Part shown: piece by piece, positions 55,794 through 64,000 of the stretch | How positions within the stretch are numbered: position 1 is the first letter of the stretch | How the letters are laid out: every line of letters starts with the position of its first letter | Source of the DNA: Pseudomonas sp. ANT_H4 | GTDB taxonomy: Bacteria > Pseudomonadota > Gammaproteobacteria > Pseudomonadales > Pseudomonadaceae | Assembly: GCF_008369295.1 (NCBI RefSeq) | Contig: NZ_VOBG01000010.1 | Span: 143,317 to 207,316 of the forward strand | Direction of reading: 5' to 3' | DNA: 64,000 bases | Program-made: the position numbers and the translations under genes | The notes under the pieces: model-generated | Database searches by the model: none | Told to the model about the DNA's origin: nothing | What the model saw: only the letters and a program-made list of their open reading frames with translations

Positions 55794-57171
55794 AAGGTAA
55801 GTGGACGACTAGCCACAGGCCGCCCAACGGCGAAGGCATCGCGCTGATCTGGCCGCCGTGGGCTTCGACGATGTTGCGACAGATTGCCAGGCCCAGGCCG
55901 GCGCCACCGTTGGCCCGGTTGCGTGATGCATCGCCTCGGTAGAAACGCTCGAACAGGCGTGGCAGGTGCTCGGGGGAAACACCAGGGCCTGAGTCTAGAA
56001 AGTCGATGGTCAGCGCCTTGGCCGTCGGTATCAGGGCGATTTGCACACGACCACCGGCAGCGGTGTAGCGCAGGGTGTTTTCCAGCAGATTGCTGAACAG
56101 CTGTTGCAAGCGGTCGGCGTCCACTTCAAGTACGCAGGGTTTGCTCGGCAGTTTCAGCTCCATGCTCAGGCCGCATGCCTGGCTGCGCTCGCGGAACAAT
56201 TCAACGCTTTGGCTGAGCAGTTCGCCCACGTCACATTGGCTTTTGCGGTAGGCGAGGGCGCCGACATCCGCTAGGGACAGTTGGTAAAGGTCTTCGATCA
56301 GTTTGCCGAGCCTGCCGACTTCGCTTTGCAGCGAGTCCAGGGCCGTGCGATCGAGAGGGCGCACGCCGTCTTCGAGGGCTTCCAGTTCGCCGCGCAAAAT
56401 GGACAGAGGTGTGCGCAACTCATGGGAAATGTCGGCCATAAAGTCGCGGCGCATGCGCTCGTTGCGCTCCAGGGTCAGGGCTAGCTGGTTGAAGTCCCGC
56501 GCCAATTGCCCGACCTCATCTTGCGCGGCCACCGACACCCGGCAGCTGTACTCGCCGACGGCCAGGCGATGAGTGGCCGCCGCCACGCGCTTGACCGGGC
56601 CGAGCAGAGTTCGGGAAATCCACCAGGCGATCAGTGTGGCCAACAGCAAGGAACCGACACCAACAATCACGCTGGTATGCAGTTGATAGCGGCGGAAAAT
56701 ATCCCCGCCACCTTCTGAAACGCTTTGGAACGGGGCCAGGGCAACCCAGCCCACGATTTCGCCCTCGACGACGATAGGGCGGGTGATCGCCTCATCCGTG
56801 ATTTTTTTGTAGCCGGCCACTCGCCGCTTTTGTACATCCAGCAAGGCCGTGCGAAACAGCACGCCGGTGGAGTCGGGCATCACGGCTTCCTCTCGCGGGA
56901 TATCGAGTGGGAAGTCGACACCCGGAATGGGTCGCATCAAGTCGAACAGCCGCCGAGGATCATCGCGAACGCCATCCCAGCCACCTTCCTGTGCGTAGAA
57001 CTCAGCCAGCCGGGGCAGTGCTTTTTCCAGTCGGGTAATCCCTTGGTCATTGAGATAGCCGATAAAGCCGCGCTGAAAACTCCAGCCGGTGGCGGCGCTC
57101 ATAACCAGGATCACCAGCAACACGCTGGCAAATACGGCGGCGAACAGTTTGGTGGAAATACTCAGCTTCAT
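55783..57171 (-). CDS. baeS: BaeS-like sensor histidine kinase
   Basis: About 462 residues: an N-terminal membrane helix ([22 protein letters not shown]), a periplasmic sensor of about 130 residues, a second helix ([20 protein letters not shown]), HAMP ([23 protein letters not shown]), DHp with the phospho-His in [16 protein letters not shown], and a HATPase domain with [23 protein letters not shown] and [14 protein letters not shown]. In E. coli BaeS senses envelope damage and toxic compounds. I use the ATG at 57171; a TTG four codons earlier is open, and no strong ribosome site decides. It is divergent from the RND adaptor gene. Confidence 0.87.
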   Translation of the reverse strand: MKLSISTKLFAAVFASVLLVILVMSAATGWSFQRGFIGYLNDQGITRLEKALPRLAEFYAQEGGWDGVRDDPRRLFDLMRPIPGVDFPLDIPREEAVMPDSTGVLFRTALLDVQKRRVAGYKKITDEAITRPIVVEGEIVGWVALAPFQSVSEGGGDIFRRYQLHTSVIVGVGSLLLATLIAWWISRTLLGPVKRVAAATHRLAVGEYSCRVSVAAQDEVGQLARDFNQLALTLERNERMRRDFMADISHELRTPLSILRGELEALEDGVRPLDRTALDSLQSEVGRLGKLIEDLYQLSLADVGALAYRKSQCDVGELLSQSVELFRERSQACGLSMELKLPSKPCVLEVDADRLQQLFSNLLENTLRYTAAGGRVQIALIPTAKALTIDFLDSGPGVSPEHLPRLFERFYRGDASRNRANGGAGLGLAICRNIVEAHGGQISAMPSPLGGLWLVVHLPYGN

Positions 57172-57316
57172 GGGGTCGGGCAAGTCGCGGAATGTGCGCC
57201 ATTTAGGCCCGCTGGCGCACAGGATTCAAGGGCGGACGGTAATCTTCAATTTTCCTGCACATTTGCCACTCAACATAGCGCCAGGCCCAAGCCTTCCCTT
57301 TGTAGTAGAGGCGTTA

Positions 57317-58495
57317 ATGTCGATAAAACCCATGACTAAGTTTCAGGTGACCTGCGTGTCTGTTATCGCGCTGAGTGTGTTTTCACTATTGAGCGGCTGT
57401 TCTTCGGACAATACGCCGAGTGTTGCCGTCGTGCCTGAAGTCAGCGTGGTAACCCTCAAGACCCAAACGCAGGTGGTACACACTGAGTTGGCCGGCCGCA
57501 CACAGGCGTTCATGGTGGCCCAGGTACGCCCGCAAGTGGGCGGGCTGGTGCAGCGTCGCTTGTTTGTCGAAGGCAGTGAAGTCAAGGCCGGGCAGGTGTT
57601 GTACGAGCTGGATGCGGCGCCTTATCGCGCGGCCCTGGCCCAGTCCGAAGCGGTGCTGGCCAAGTCCCGCGCCACTCTCAAGGCGGCGCAAGCCACCGCC
57701 AAACGCACCGCTGAACTGGCGAAGTTCGAAGCCATCAGTCGCCAGGACGACGATGACGCCCAGGCCAACGTGCAGATCGCCGCTGCGGACGTAAAACTCG
57801 CGGAGGCGGCGCTTGAGACGGCGAAAATCAACGTGACCTACACCCGCATTGTCGCGCCTATTTCCGGGCGTATCGAGACGTCGGCGGTCACGCCGGGAGC
57901 CTTGGTGGTGGCCAATCAGGAAGCGGTGTTGACCACCATTCAACAACTCGATCCGCTCTACGTCGATGTCACCCAGTCCACCACCGAGCTGCTGCGTTTG
58001 CAGCGTGAGCTGGCGGCCGGGACCCTGCGCAGCGCTGCCGAGGGTGAGGCAGACATGGCGTTACGCCTGGAAGACGGCAGCCTCTACAAACACACCGGGC
58101 GCTTGAAGTTCAGCGGCGCCAGCGTCAACGAGGGTACGGGCACCGTCACCTTGCGTGCCGAGATCGCCAACCCTGATCGGCAACTGTTGCCGGGCATGTA
58201 CGTGCGCGGTGTGCTGGAGCAGGCCCGGGATGACCAGGTAATTTTGGTGCCGCAACAAGCAGTGACCCGCGCAGCCAGTGGCACCACCTCGGTGCTGGTG
58301 GTGGTGGTGGATAGCATAATTGAGCAACGGCAAATCACCGTCGGCAGGGCTGTGGACCATCAGTGGTGGGTGACCTCGGGGCTGGTGGCTGGCGAACAGG
58401 TGGTGGTCGAGGGCGGGCAGAAAGTGCGGCCCGGGGCCCTCGTGTCGGTAGTGGATAACGCCCCGGTTCAAGTCGCCATGACGAAGGAGGGCTGA
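57317..58495 (+). CDS. RND periplasmic adaptor lipoprotein (AcrA/MexA type)
   Basis: Links the inner-membrane permease to an outer-membrane channel. 392 residues with a signal and lipobox (VIALSVFSLLSGCSSD). Typical barrel-sandwich hybrid halves VAQVRPQVGGLVQRRLFVEGSEVKAGQVLYELDAAPY and VAPISGRIETSAVTPGALVVANQEAVLTTIQQLDPLYVDVTQST frame a coiled-coil hairpin. The start at 57317 has GAGG 6 bases upstream; long upstream frames overlap baeS antisense and are ignored. It is translated 2 bases before the permease start. Confidence 0.9.
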   Translation: MSIKPMTKFQVTCVSVIALSVFSLLSGCSSDNTPSVAVVPEVSVVTLKTQTQVVHTELAGRTQAFMVAQVRPQVGGLVQRRLFVEGSEVKAGQVLYELDAAPYRAALAQSEAVLAKSRATLKAAQATAKRTAELAKFEAISRQDDDDAQANVQIAAADVKLAEAALETAKINVTYTRIVAPISGRIETSAVTPGALVVANQEAVLTTIQQLDPLYVDVTQSTTELLRLQRELAAGTLRSAAEGEADMALRLEDGSLYKHTGRLKFSGASVNEGTGTVTLRAEIANPDRQLLPGMYVRGVLEQARDDQVILVPQQAVTRAASGTTSVLVVVVDSIIEQRQITVGRAVDHQWWVTSGLVAGEQVVVEGGQKVRPGALVSVVDNAPVQVAMTKEG

Positions 58496-58497
58496 AC

Positions 58498-61400
58498 ATG
58501 GCGCATTTTTTTATTGATCGGCCGATTTTTGCCTGGGTCATCGCCATCGTCATCATGCTGGGCGGCGCCTTGTCCATCAGCCAGTTGCCGCTGGAGCAGT
58601 ACCCAGACATCGCTCCGCCGAGCGTGCGCATTATTGCGACCTACACCGGTGCCTCGGCTAAAACCGTCGAAGACTCGGTGACCCAGGTCATCGAACAGAA
58701 GATGACCGGCCTGGATAACCTGCTGTACATGGCGGCTTCCAGCAGCTCGGCGGGCACCGCGAACATCACCCTGACCTTCGCCCCGGGCACCGACCCGGAT
58801 GTGGCGCAGATGCAGGTGCAGAACAAGTTGCAGCAGGCTCAATCACGCCTGCCGCAATCGGTGCAGGCCCAAGGATTGACAGTGCGCAAGGGCAGTTCTG
58901 ACTTCCTGATGATGGTGGCGCTGACGTCTGCGAACAGCCAGGTCACCAGCAACGAAATTGGCGACTACATTGATAGCTCGCTGCTGGACTCACTCAGTCG
59001 GGTTAACGGTGTGGGCGAGGTGCAGTTGCTCGGCTCCGGTTTTGCCATGCGTATCTGGCTGGACCCGGCCAAGCTGGCCAAGTACGCGCTGATGCCCTCG
59101 GATGTCAGCGCCGCGTTGCAGGCGCAAAACACTGAAGTGTCCGCCGGGCAGTTGGGGGCCATGCCCGCAGTTGAAGGGCAACAGTTGAACGCCACCATCA
59201 CCGCCCGCAACAAATTGCAGAGCATGGAGGAGTTTCGCAATGTCGTGGTCAAGTCAACCAGCGACGGCGCGCTCGTGCTGCTCAGCGATGTTGCACGGGT
59301 CGAGGTCGGCGCCGAGAGCTACGATGTAATCACTACCCTCAATGGCCAGCCGGCCGCGTCTATGGGCGTGACCCTGGCCACCGGCGCCAACGCCCTGGAG
59401 GTCGGCCATGCGGTGAAAGCAAAAATGGCCGAGATGGCGCCGTTTTTCCCCAGTGAACTGAGCCTGGAGGCTGTGGTGGCTTACGACACCACGCCGTTTG
59501 TCAGCCTGTCGATCAAGGAGGTGATGAAGTCGTTGGGTGAGGCCGTGGTGCTGGTGGTGCTAATCATGTACCTGTTCCTGCAAAACGTGCGGGCTACGCT
59601 GATCCCGACCATTACCGTGCCGGTGGTATTGCTGGGGACCTTCGGGGTGCTGGCGCTGATGGGCTATTCGATCAACACCCTGACCATGTTTGCCATGGTA
59701 TTGGCCATCGGGTTGCTGGTGGACGACGCCATTGTGGTGGTGGAAAACGTCGAGCGGGTCATGGCTGAAAAGGCAGTGTCTGCCCTTGAGGCGACCCGCG
59801 AGTCCATGGACGAAATCACCGGCGCACTGGTGGGCATTGCCCTGGTGCTGTCGGCGGTGTTCATTCCCATGGCGTTTTTCAGCGGTTCCACGGGGATCAT
59901 CTATCGACAATTTTCGGTGACCATCGTCGTCGCCATGCTCTTGTCCGTGCTGGTTGCCATGACCCTGACCCCGGCGCTGTGCGCCACGCTGCTGCGACCT
60001 GGTGATGTCAACCATGGCACCGGTCGCGGGTTCTTTGGCTGGTTCAACCGCATGTTTGCGCGCAATACCGAACGCTACGAGGGCGGGGTGGCCCAGCTGC
60101 TCAAGCGCAAGCGCTCGGGACTGCTGGTGTACGGTTTGATCACGGCAGTGATGGCGGTGGCCTATGTGCAATTGCCTACAGGCTTTCTGCCGGATGAAGA
60201 CCAGGGCACGCTGATGGCGCAGATCAAGCTGCCGGAGGGCGGGACCAATACCCGTATGGATGTGGTCATGCAACAGTTCGAGGAATACATGCTGGCGCAA
60301 CCGGAAGTCGAGGCGGTGATCGGCCTCGCGGGGATGGGCATCGGCGGTAAGGGACAGAGTACCGGGCGAGCGTTTATCAAACTGCAGGACTGGAGTGAGC
60401 GTACTGGCCCAGGCCAGGACTCGGCGTCTGTTGCTCGCCGCGCCAGCCTGGCAATGGCCAGCGTGCGCGACGCGAGCATTTTCGTCAGTTTGCCACCGGC
60501 CATCCGAGGCCTGGGGCAGAGCTCCGGTTTTGATTTGCAGCTCAAGGACCTTGGCGGGTTAGGGCACGATGAACTGGTCAAGGCTCAAGATGAGTTTATT
60601 CGCTTGGCCAATGAGAGCCCGCTGTTGCAACGGGTGCGCAGCAATGGACTCGGCGACACCCCACAGCTGCGGGTCAGTATTGATGATCGCAAGGCCGGTG
60701 CTCTGAGCCTGTCCACCGATGATATCAACAACACCTTGTCGGCGGCCCTTGGGGGCAGTTACGTCAACGATTACCTCAATGAAGGACGGGTCAAACGGGT
60801 GTACATCCAGGGCGAGGCCGAGGCACGGATGCAGGTTCAGGACCTGGACCGCTGGTTTGTGCGTAACAGCCTGGGCGAAATGGTGCCGTTTTCCTCCTTC
60901 GCCAGCGCAACCTGGAGCTATGGTTCACCCCAACTGGAACGCTACAACGGCAGTGCGGCCATCGGCCTGGTGGGCGACCCGGCACCGGGCGTCAGCTCGG
61001 GCGAAGCCATGACGGCGGTAGAGGCAATCATCAAGCAATTGCCCGAAGGTATCGGCCACGAGTGGAGCGGGCAGTCTTATCAAGAGCGCCAGGCGGGCTC
61101 CCAGGCACCGCTGCTGTACGCGGTGTCTATCCTCTTTGTGTTCTTGTGCCTGGCGGCACTGTATGAAAGTTGGTCGGTGCCGTTTTCGGTGATCCTCGTC
61201 GTGCCACTGGGCGTCATCGGCACAGTGCTAGCGATCCGAGCGGCGGGGCTTTCAAACGACGTGTATTTCCAGGTCGGGTTGCTGACCACGGTTGGCCTGG
61301 CGGCCAAAAACGCGATCCTGATCGTCGAATTTGCCAAGCACCTGCAGGAACAGGGCCAGAGCCTGGTGGACGCTACCCTGACCGCGGCACGCTTGCGTCT

Positions 61401-61599
61401 GCGGCCGATCCTGATGACGTCGCTGGCGTTCATGTTTGGCGTCCTGCCGCTGGCCATGAGCAGTGGCGCAGGTTCGGCAGGGCGGCAGGCCATCGGTATG
61501 GGGGTGCTGGGCGGGATGTTTAGCGCGACGCTGCTGGGGATATTTTTTGTACCGCTGTTTTTTGTGCTGATTCGCGGGCGGTTTACCAGGAAGGGTTAA
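58498..61599 (+). CDS. RND multidrug permease, AcrB/MexB type (HAE-1)
   Basis: 1033 residues, full length for HAE-1 permeases. N-terminal signature AHFFIDRPIFAWVIAIVIMLGGALSISQLPLEQYPDIAPP. Helix 4 GLLVDDAIVVVENVERVM carries the two Asp of the proton relay (about residues 404-405), and the Lys of helix 10 is in AAKNAILIVEFAKHL. The drug-binding porter domain has QVQNKLQQAQSRLPQSVQAQGL. It is distinct from the Mux pump at the left end. No outer-membrane gene follows, so it must use OprM/TolC from elsewhere, like MexVW. It is divergent from baeSR, its likely regulator. Confidence 0.93.
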   Translation: MAHFFIDRPIFAWVIAIVIMLGGALSISQLPLEQYPDIAPPSVRIIATYTGASAKTVEDSVTQVIEQKMTGLDNLLYMAASSSSAGTANITLTFAPGTDPDVAQMQVQNKLQQAQSRLPQSVQAQGLTVRKGSSDFLMMVALTSANSQVTSNEIGDYIDSSLLDSLSRVNGVGEVQLLGSGFAMRIWLDPAKLAKYALMPSDVSAALQAQNTEVSAGQLGAMPAVEGQQLNATITARNKLQSMEEFRNVVVKSTSDGALVLLSDVARVEVGAESYDVITTLNGQPAASMGVTLATGANALEVGHAVKAKMAEMAPFFPSELSLEAVVAYDTTPFVSLSIKEVMKSLGEAVVLVVLIMYLFLQNVRATLIPTITVPVVLLGTFGVLALMGYSINTLTMFAMVLAIGLLVDDAIVVVENVERVMAEKAVSALEATRESMDEITGALVGIALVLSAVFIPMAFFSGSTGIIYRQFSVTIVVAMLLSVLVAMTLTPALCATLLRPGDVNHGTGRGFFGWFNRMFARNTERYEGGVAQLLKRKRSGLLVYGLITAVMAVAYVQLPTGFLPDEDQGTLMAQIKLPEGGTNTRMDVVMQQFEEYMLAQPEVEAVIGLAGMGIGGKGQSTGRAFIKLQDWSERTGPGQDSASVARRASLAMASVRDASIFVSLPPAIRGLGQSSGFDLQLKDLGGLGHDELVKAQDEFIRLANESPLLQRVRSNGLGDTPQLRVSIDDRKAGALSLSTDDINNTLSAALGGSYVNDYLNEGRVKRVYIQGEAEARMQVQDLDRWFVRNSLGEMVPFSSFASATWSYGSPQLERYNGSAAIGLVGDPAPGVSSGEAMTAVEAIIKQLPEGIGHEWSGQSYQERQAGSQAPLLYAVSILFVFLCLAALYESWSVPFSVILVVPLGVIGTVLAIRAAGLSNDVYFQVGLLTTVGLAAKNAILIVEFAKHLQEQGQSLVDATLTAARLRLRPILMTSLAFMFGVLPLAMSSGAGSAGRQAIGMGVLGGMFSATLLGIFFVPLFFVLIRGRFTRKG

Positions 61600-61620
61600 A
61601 TGGTGCGCCGTCTACATTTT

Positions 61621-61670
61621 GGGGCGGAGGTGGGAGGAGGATTCGGAGGGGCGGCCATGGGAGGGGGGCG
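61621..61670 (+). other. G-rich purine tract, possible quadruplex
   Basis: Five runs of three or more G (4, 3, 4, 3, 6) in 50 bases on the + strand, 22 bases after the permease stop and about 750 bases before dif. It contains GGGAGG and TGGGAGGG motifs close to the FtsK octamer GGGNAGGG. Confidence 0.4.
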
Positions 61671-61819
61671 CCCAATTGCTGGCCCTAGGCAAAGGTTTAT
61701 TATAACTAAACTAAACAGTCATTTAGCATAGTTATTCTTTGTGGTTATATTATAGAAGTAGGGTAGCCCACCTGGTGAGCTATGTTCCGATGACATGCAT
61801 CTTTAAGGATCTCTGTTAA

Positions 61820-62365
61820 ATGAATCACTTTCCAGGCTGGATGCTCGAAAGCGCCCATAGTTATCTCAAGGCTGCCGAGCTTCTAGACGCCCAAAACCTC
61901 CCACATGTCTCCATGGTTAACGCGGCGATCGGCATGGAAATCCTGCTGAAAAGCTTCATTTTTGTACCAGATCAACACCAAGGTACGTCCGGTGAAACCT
62001 ACAAGCCTGCCGTCGAAGCGCTCATAGCGGCTCACAAGCATCTTCAGTCAATTGGCAAGACGCCGGCCGATCAGCGTCGCGACGGTCACGATCTGTTGAC
62101 GCTGTTTCATGCCGTGCCTGCAGACATTCGTAAAGCGTTGGCCCTGGACAGCCAGGAGGATTCGTTCGAGCGGTACCGAGATGTTTTCACCAACAGCCGG
62201 TATCAGTACGAGTCGAGCAGCTGGAAGTTTTCCGATCCGGTGCTGATGAGGTTACTGCGGTGGACGCTGGCCAACGTGGTTGGTTATCACAAGGAAAGTG
62301 GATCGCAGGATGCATTCATCGTGAGTTACATCGCCAAGCAGCAAGCTGGACCAGGAGATGCGTAA
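61820..62365 (+). CDS. Hypothetical protein with HEPN-like helical N-terminus
   Basis: 181 residues, no signal peptide. The start WMLESAHSYLKAAELLDAQNLPHVSMVNAAIGMEILLKSFIF resembles helices of the HEPN fold, as in nucleotidyltransferase-associated and restriction-type proteins; the RxxxxH catalytic motif is not evident (there is RRDGHDLL, with R-R-D-G-H). Function unknown. AAGGAT stands 10 bases before the ATG, and an AT-rich promoter-like stretch lies just upstream (61680-61760). Last intact gene before dif. Confidence 0.6.
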   Translation: MNHFPGWMLESAHSYLKAAELLDAQNLPHVSMVNAAIGMEILLKSFIFVPDQHQGTSGETYKPAVEALIAAHKHLQSIGKTPADQRRDGHDLLTLFHAVPADIRKALALDSQEDSFERYRDVFTNSRYQYESSSWKFSDPVLMRLLRWTLANVVGYHKESGSQDAFIVSYIAKQQAGPGDA

Positions 62366-62421
62366 GAGGCAGTGCCAGGCTTCAAATCTGACCACCAGAG
62401 CCCCCCAGCTCCGTATAGGAC

Positions 62422-62449
62422 GGTTCGCATAATGTATATTATGTTAAAC
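62422..62449 (+). other. dif: Chromosome dimer resolution site dif (XerCD)
   Basis: 28-base site: XerC arm GGTTCGCATAA (62422-62432), centre TGTATA (62433-62438), XerD arm TTATGTTAAAC (62439-62449). It differs from the E. coli dif site, as I recall it, at only two bases (T for G at the 4th, C for T at the last). dif sits in the replication terminus region, where XerC and XerD, activated by FtsK, unlink chromosome dimers. Its presence fixes this window to the terminus. Confidence 0.9.
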
Positions 62450-62579
62450 GACAGGTCATGTCATAGATGTTCATGAGCTGACTAAGCTACTGATTCGCCG
62501 AATTCATTTTCGACGTCTACTCTCTCAACGGGCCATGTCCTCCGTGTTCATGGCAAGTCCTTGAATGAGGTGGCTGTCG

Positions 62580-62768
62580 ATGAAACTGATTCAGTGCCGT
62601 TTCTCTTCAGGTCAACGACTACCGCTGCTTGTACAAGCTGGTGATGCGGCGCCGTTGCCCATACTTGTCCCTTTCATTTACGTCCAACTTAAACTCAGGC
62701 AGCGCGCTTACAACACGGCTGCAGTACTCGGAAGCAATTTTTGGTCTGGAACACGAAGTAATCGTTAG
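62580..62768 (+). pseudogene. 5' fragment of a tyrosine-type integrase
   Basis: ATG at 62580 with GAGG about 10 bases upstream. The frame reads MKLIQCRFSSGQRLPLLVQ and continues with LVPFIYVQLKLRQRAYNTA. This is the N-terminal pattern of a family of phage/genomic-island integrases (MKLI..RFxSGxRxPxLV ... LRxRxLAxNT). The frame runs on as unrelated residues to a stop at 62768, and no catalytic domain follows. So it is a degraded integrase, about 130 bases from dif. Confidence 0.55.
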
Positions 62769-63874
62769 AACTAACGCGTTTTACACAAGACCAACAACTT
62801 GCTTCCAGGCTTTGGGCTGCACATCCTGCGCTGATGTCGTAGCTCACACCGCACCAACTTTTTCCTTCAGCGCTCATACAGATTCGTTTCTTTCCTTCCT
62901 CTCAAACTCGAGACCAATCTTTTACTTCCTAGACACACCCAGCTTCCGATAATTACTAACAAATGGAAAGACCTTAGATTTTATCGGGTTTTCTCATAAT
63001 CAACGTCCAACCCCTTCAAGACTTAGAGTGCATGAGAGAATGCCTGTGATGGTCCAGAACGTGTGCTTCGGAATGCATGGCCGGACTCCGCATCAGTTCT
63101 TTCCTTACTGAAAGCTCATACGCGTTCTTTCTCATTGCTTCCATGTTTAATACCGCATTGAACAATTACTTCCGCACCCAGTATCACGCGGAAATCTTAA
63201 TCGAAATATTTGACAGATAATAAATACCCAAATCCGTGGAACCTCCACAGGTTCGGGGTTTACTTGCCTGTGAACAGCTTGTTCGATGATCTTGTAATTC
63301 CTACACTGTATGTCCCATCAGGTCATCGTAACTAAGATATGGATCTGACACGAAAATCTCTGCACTACCCTTCGCTGGTGTTGAGGGGCGTCTCATGATG
63401 GTGAGAGCTACGGGCTACATATGAAGCATGGATAGGTGATCTCCCCTTTGGGACTCGTGACGATCATTTGCCGGCGACATCGAGAATCCTCGGTCCGTCA
63501 GCAGCACCTTCAACATGTGCGAAAATCGTGGAAGAACAGCCATTTACTCCCTTGCTGAGGGCTGACGACTGCCCTCCTCCTTAGGCCCAATTTCCGCCTT
63601 TGAGTATTGGCGGAAATTGGAAGGTCCCTCCGCCCCGAAAAGTCAGCGACGTCGCTCTTTACATTGCGGCAGCAATTCTGGCAGTTTTGAAAATAAGCTT
63701 CAGACGCGGAGTTAGTCAGGATCACTTCACGATATCGACTTGTCGTAAGGGACAGTGCTGATTCCATTTCCTACAGCCTTAGCGCAGTGCGAGTAATGCC
63801 TGGAGTTCGGCGTTTGGCGGAGGGGGATTGTCGAGCATCTCACAAGCGAGAGCCGAATTCATTACGGTGAGGCC
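62769..63874. other. Non-coding stretch right of dif
   Basis: About 1.1 kb with lower GC and codon-poor frames. I see no convincing gene; an 85-codon leftward frame at 63510-63767 has unusual residue use and no ribosome site and is not accepted. One clear structure is present: a perfect 12-base inverted repeat, 63587-63598 (CCAATTTCCGCC) and 63609-63620 (GGCGGAAATTGG) around a 10-base loop. GCGACGTCGC at 63644-63653 is a short palindrome. Confidence 0.5.
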
Positions 63875-64000
63875 TGTTAATCAGCGTGCAAAACTTTCCA
63901 GATTTCCGGGGTAAACAGCGTCCAATAGTTTCCACCCCGGGGTGTGCAACCATCCGGTCTTTCGGCCGGAGAATCTGGGGTGTTATCGATGGATATAATT
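63875..64000 (+). mobile_element. Left end of a probable IS21-family insertion element
   Basis: Begins TGTTAATCAGCGTGC at 63875. Two 20-base repeats follow in the same direction: 63882-63901 (CAGCGTGCAAAACTTTCCAG) and 63916-63935 (CAGCGTCCAATAGTTTCCAC), identical at 16 of 20 bases. TG ends with repeated internal transposase-binding sites are typical of IS21. The 12-base palindrome CACCCCGGGGTG (63933-63944) overlaps the second repeat. An ATG at 63989 (MDII..., GGGG-type ribosome site upstream) could be the start of istA, cut off by the window edge. The identity needs the downstream sequence. Confidence 0.45.

Noticed and set aside
57089..57316. Long upstream extension of the adaptor gene
   Set aside because: It runs antisense into baeS; the lipoprotein signal and a ribosome site place the start at 57317.
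63510..63767. 85-codon leftward frame
   Set aside because: No ribosome site, unusual residue composition, and it contains a perfect inverted repeat.
1..64000. CRISPR array, tRNA or rRNA gene
   Set aside because: No regularly spaced direct repeats and no tRNA/rRNA signatures were seen on either strand.

Overview
The window is a GC-rich, gene-dense chromosomal stretch with the gene content of a Pseudomonas, most likely of the P. fluorescens group. The basis is the muxC-opmB pair, the GlgE/TreS-maltokinase/GlgB block facing a GlgA-TreZ-MalQ-TreY-GlgX block, an arn lipid A operon, and REP-type hairpins. A near-perfect XerCD dif site at 62422-62449 places the right end at the replication terminus. 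FtsK-orienting octamers (GGGNAGGG) read by eye across the window all lie on the + strand and point at that site.

Layout. 0-4.5 kb: 3' part of a Mux-type RND pump and its outer-membrane channel. 4.8-11.8 kb: an MHYT-GGDEF-EAL protein, a short-chain dehydrogenase, a MocR-type regulator, CcoG, a DUF3203 protein and an MgtC-like protein. 11.8-31.5 kb: an alpha-glucan/trehalose locus in two convergent operons. The rightward operon is glgE, treS fused to maltokinase, and glgB. The leftward operon is glgA, treZ, malQ, treY, a DUF2934 protein and glgX. A PIG-L family protein lacking one catalytic Asp lies between them. GlgA makes linear glucan; TreY and TreZ trim it to trehalose; TreS-maltokinase converts trehalose through maltose to maltose-1-phosphate; GlgE polymerises this; GlgB and GlgX branch and debranch; MalQ disproportionates. 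31.5-33.0 kb: a non-coding island, a roughly 0.86 kb imperfect palindrome with a REPIN at its centre. 33-42 kb: a nitrilase-superfamily protein, an exported hydrolase, small membrane or metal proteins, a chemoreceptor, a valine-catabolism pair and an HPP protein.

42-51.4 kb: an overlapping leftward operon arnC-arnA-arnD-arnT-arnE-arnF-ugd plus a second ArnT-like glycosyltransferase. No arnB is present at its head or elsewhere in the window. 52-57 kb: a secreted hypothetical protein, a solitary tyrosine recombinase, an XRE/DUF2975 pair and a BaeSR-like two-component system. Between DUF2975 and baeR lie two short 3' gene relics facing each other. 57.3-61.6 kb: a divergent RND adaptor/permease pair without an outer-membrane gene.

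61.6-64 kb: a G-rich tract, one hypothetical gene, dif, a 5' remnant of a phage-type integrase, about 1.1 kb with no recognisable gene, and at the edge what looks like the left end of an IS21-family element.

No tRNA, rRNA or CRISPR array was seen. I did not find a convincing wholly new system. The strongest non-routine signals are the terminus architecture (dif, polarised octamers, debris of integrating elements), the nested palindrome, the relic junction at 55 kb and the arn operon without arnB.
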